Of a DNA stretch of 64,000 nucleotides, positions 63,589 through 64,000 are shown piece after piece; within the stretch, counting starts at the first letter, position 1; every line of letters starts with the position of its first letter. The notes under the pieces are model-generated. The model saw only the letters and a list, made by a program, of their open reading frames with translations, made no database searches and had not been told where the DNA came from. Source of the DNA: Bacteroidota bacterium (GTDB lineage: Bacteria > Bacteroidota > Bacteroidia > NS11-12g > UBA955); contig CAUJCT010000018.1 in assembly GCA_963169345.1 (NCBI GenBank), forward strand, positions 1-64,000. The letters run 5' to 3'. The position numbers and the translations under genes were made by a program.

Positions 63589-63662
63589 TTCATAGCTTAA
63601 ATACAATAGATTTACCTAAGTCTAAAGTATTTAATTGATTCATTTAATCGCATATATCCAAT

Positions 63663-64000
63663 TTAATTCCTTGTAATAACCTGATAATCGATATCATTTC
63701 TCCTTAACTCATCCAGCAGCTCCGGACAAATATTGATTTTGCGCTCAGAACTGACCAAGTCAAACTGATGCCTTTTCTCTCTGTCGGAAATGGTAAAATT
63801 AACAGGCATATCTCCGGCAAATTTTTTGAAAATATTTTCTAACTCATCCAGTATGCCATTTGAAATTTGCTTAACTTCAAAATTCATGCTAAGTCCCTTT
63901 ATATAGCGTTCTTTTACCTCTTCCATTTTTTCACCGGATTGTATGTTCAGTTCCCATTCTCTTCCTCCTTCTTTTTGCCATCTCGGTGGCTCTATTTTAC
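63663..64000 (-). CDS. dnaE: DNA polymerase III alpha subunit, C-terminal end (5' end off window)
   Basis: The frame stays open past the right edge; 112 codons are visible. The segment reads PPRWQKEGGREWELNIQSGE, then MEEVKERYIKGLSMNFEVKQ, DMPVNFTISDREKRHQFDLV and ELLDELRRNDIDYQVITRN, which matches in pattern the C-terminal tail of Bacteroidota DnaE as I remember it. The catalytic part is outside the window, so the call rests on this tail alone. It is the replicative polymerase core. Confidence 0.7.
   Translation of the reverse strand, partial: KIEPPRWQKEGGREWELNIQSGEKMEEVKERYIKGLSMNFEVKQISNGILDELENIFKKFAGDMPVNFTISDREKRHQFDLVSSERKINICPELLDELRRNDIDYQVITRN

Overview
The window is a stretch of chromosome from a low-GC member of the Bacteroidota, most likely from the Chitinophagales/Sphingobacteriales/Saprospiria side of the phylum; I cannot fix the family. 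Four things point there. Three secreted proteins end or belong to architectures ending in type IX secretion (T9SS) type A sorting domains. Several genes have the Bacteroidota promoter form TTTG-N19/20-TAnnTTTG. Shine-Dalgarno sequences are largely absent. The order rpsU-xerC-raiA-tRNA-Thr-Tyr-Gly-Thr-tuf-tRNA-Trp-secE-nusG-rplKAJL-rpoBC is characteristic of the phylum. No CRISPR array, rRNA operon, prophage or transposase was seen.

Layout. 1-4.6 kb is an accessory surface-protein locus: a secreted M43 metalloprotease running off the left edge, diverging from an XRE regulator and a T9SS propeller protein, with an 18-bp palindrome between them. 4.9-8.1 kb (minus) holds a MATE exporter and an ECF sigma / anti-sigma / Spy-like operon. 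8.1-10.6 kb is an overlapping three-gene cell-envelope operon: a thioredoxin-like lipoprotein, a cytochrome c-copper type II monooxygenase lipoprotein and a muramidase-like protein. 10.6-22.3 kb carries mixed housekeeping genes (ATC hydrolase-like protein, cation/proton antiporter, amidohydrolase, CCA-adding-type enzyme, MBL hydrolase, glycosyltransferase, rpsT, an alpha-oxoamine synthase, a HhH protein, an acyl-CoA dehydrogenase). 22.3-37.0 kb is the translation/transcription core named above. 37.1-49.2 kb has a SpoIIAA/STAS-like protein, efp, an arginase-family enzyme, a cysteine desulfurase, cmk, lipoproteins, an M20 hydrolase, ddl and two flavoproteins. 49.2-51.5 kb is acpP-fabF-rnc. 51.7-54.3 kb has an M28 peptidase and a small metal-related cluster. 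54.2-58.8 kb is a second ECF sigma operon whose anti-sigma-like protein has a 34-residue N-terminal repeat and whose last gene is a T9SS protein. 58.8-64 kb ends with a DUF6515 protein, a second STAS-like paralogue, a trans-sulfuration enzyme, a propeller lipoprotein, a lone CoA-transferase B subunit, a DUF1801 protein and the 3' end of dnaE.

The points most worth a second look are the PHM-like copper monooxygenase, in which all six copper ligands can be recognised and which is fused to a c-type heme site and overlaps a thioredoxin-like gene by 59 bp; the palindrome between the protease and the XRE gene; elongation factor P with Asn at the usually modified Lys position; the 34-residue repeat in the second anti-sigma-like protein; and the frequent use of TTG start codons, including rpoB, rnc and cmk. 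All function calls come from reading motifs by eye; no database search was run.
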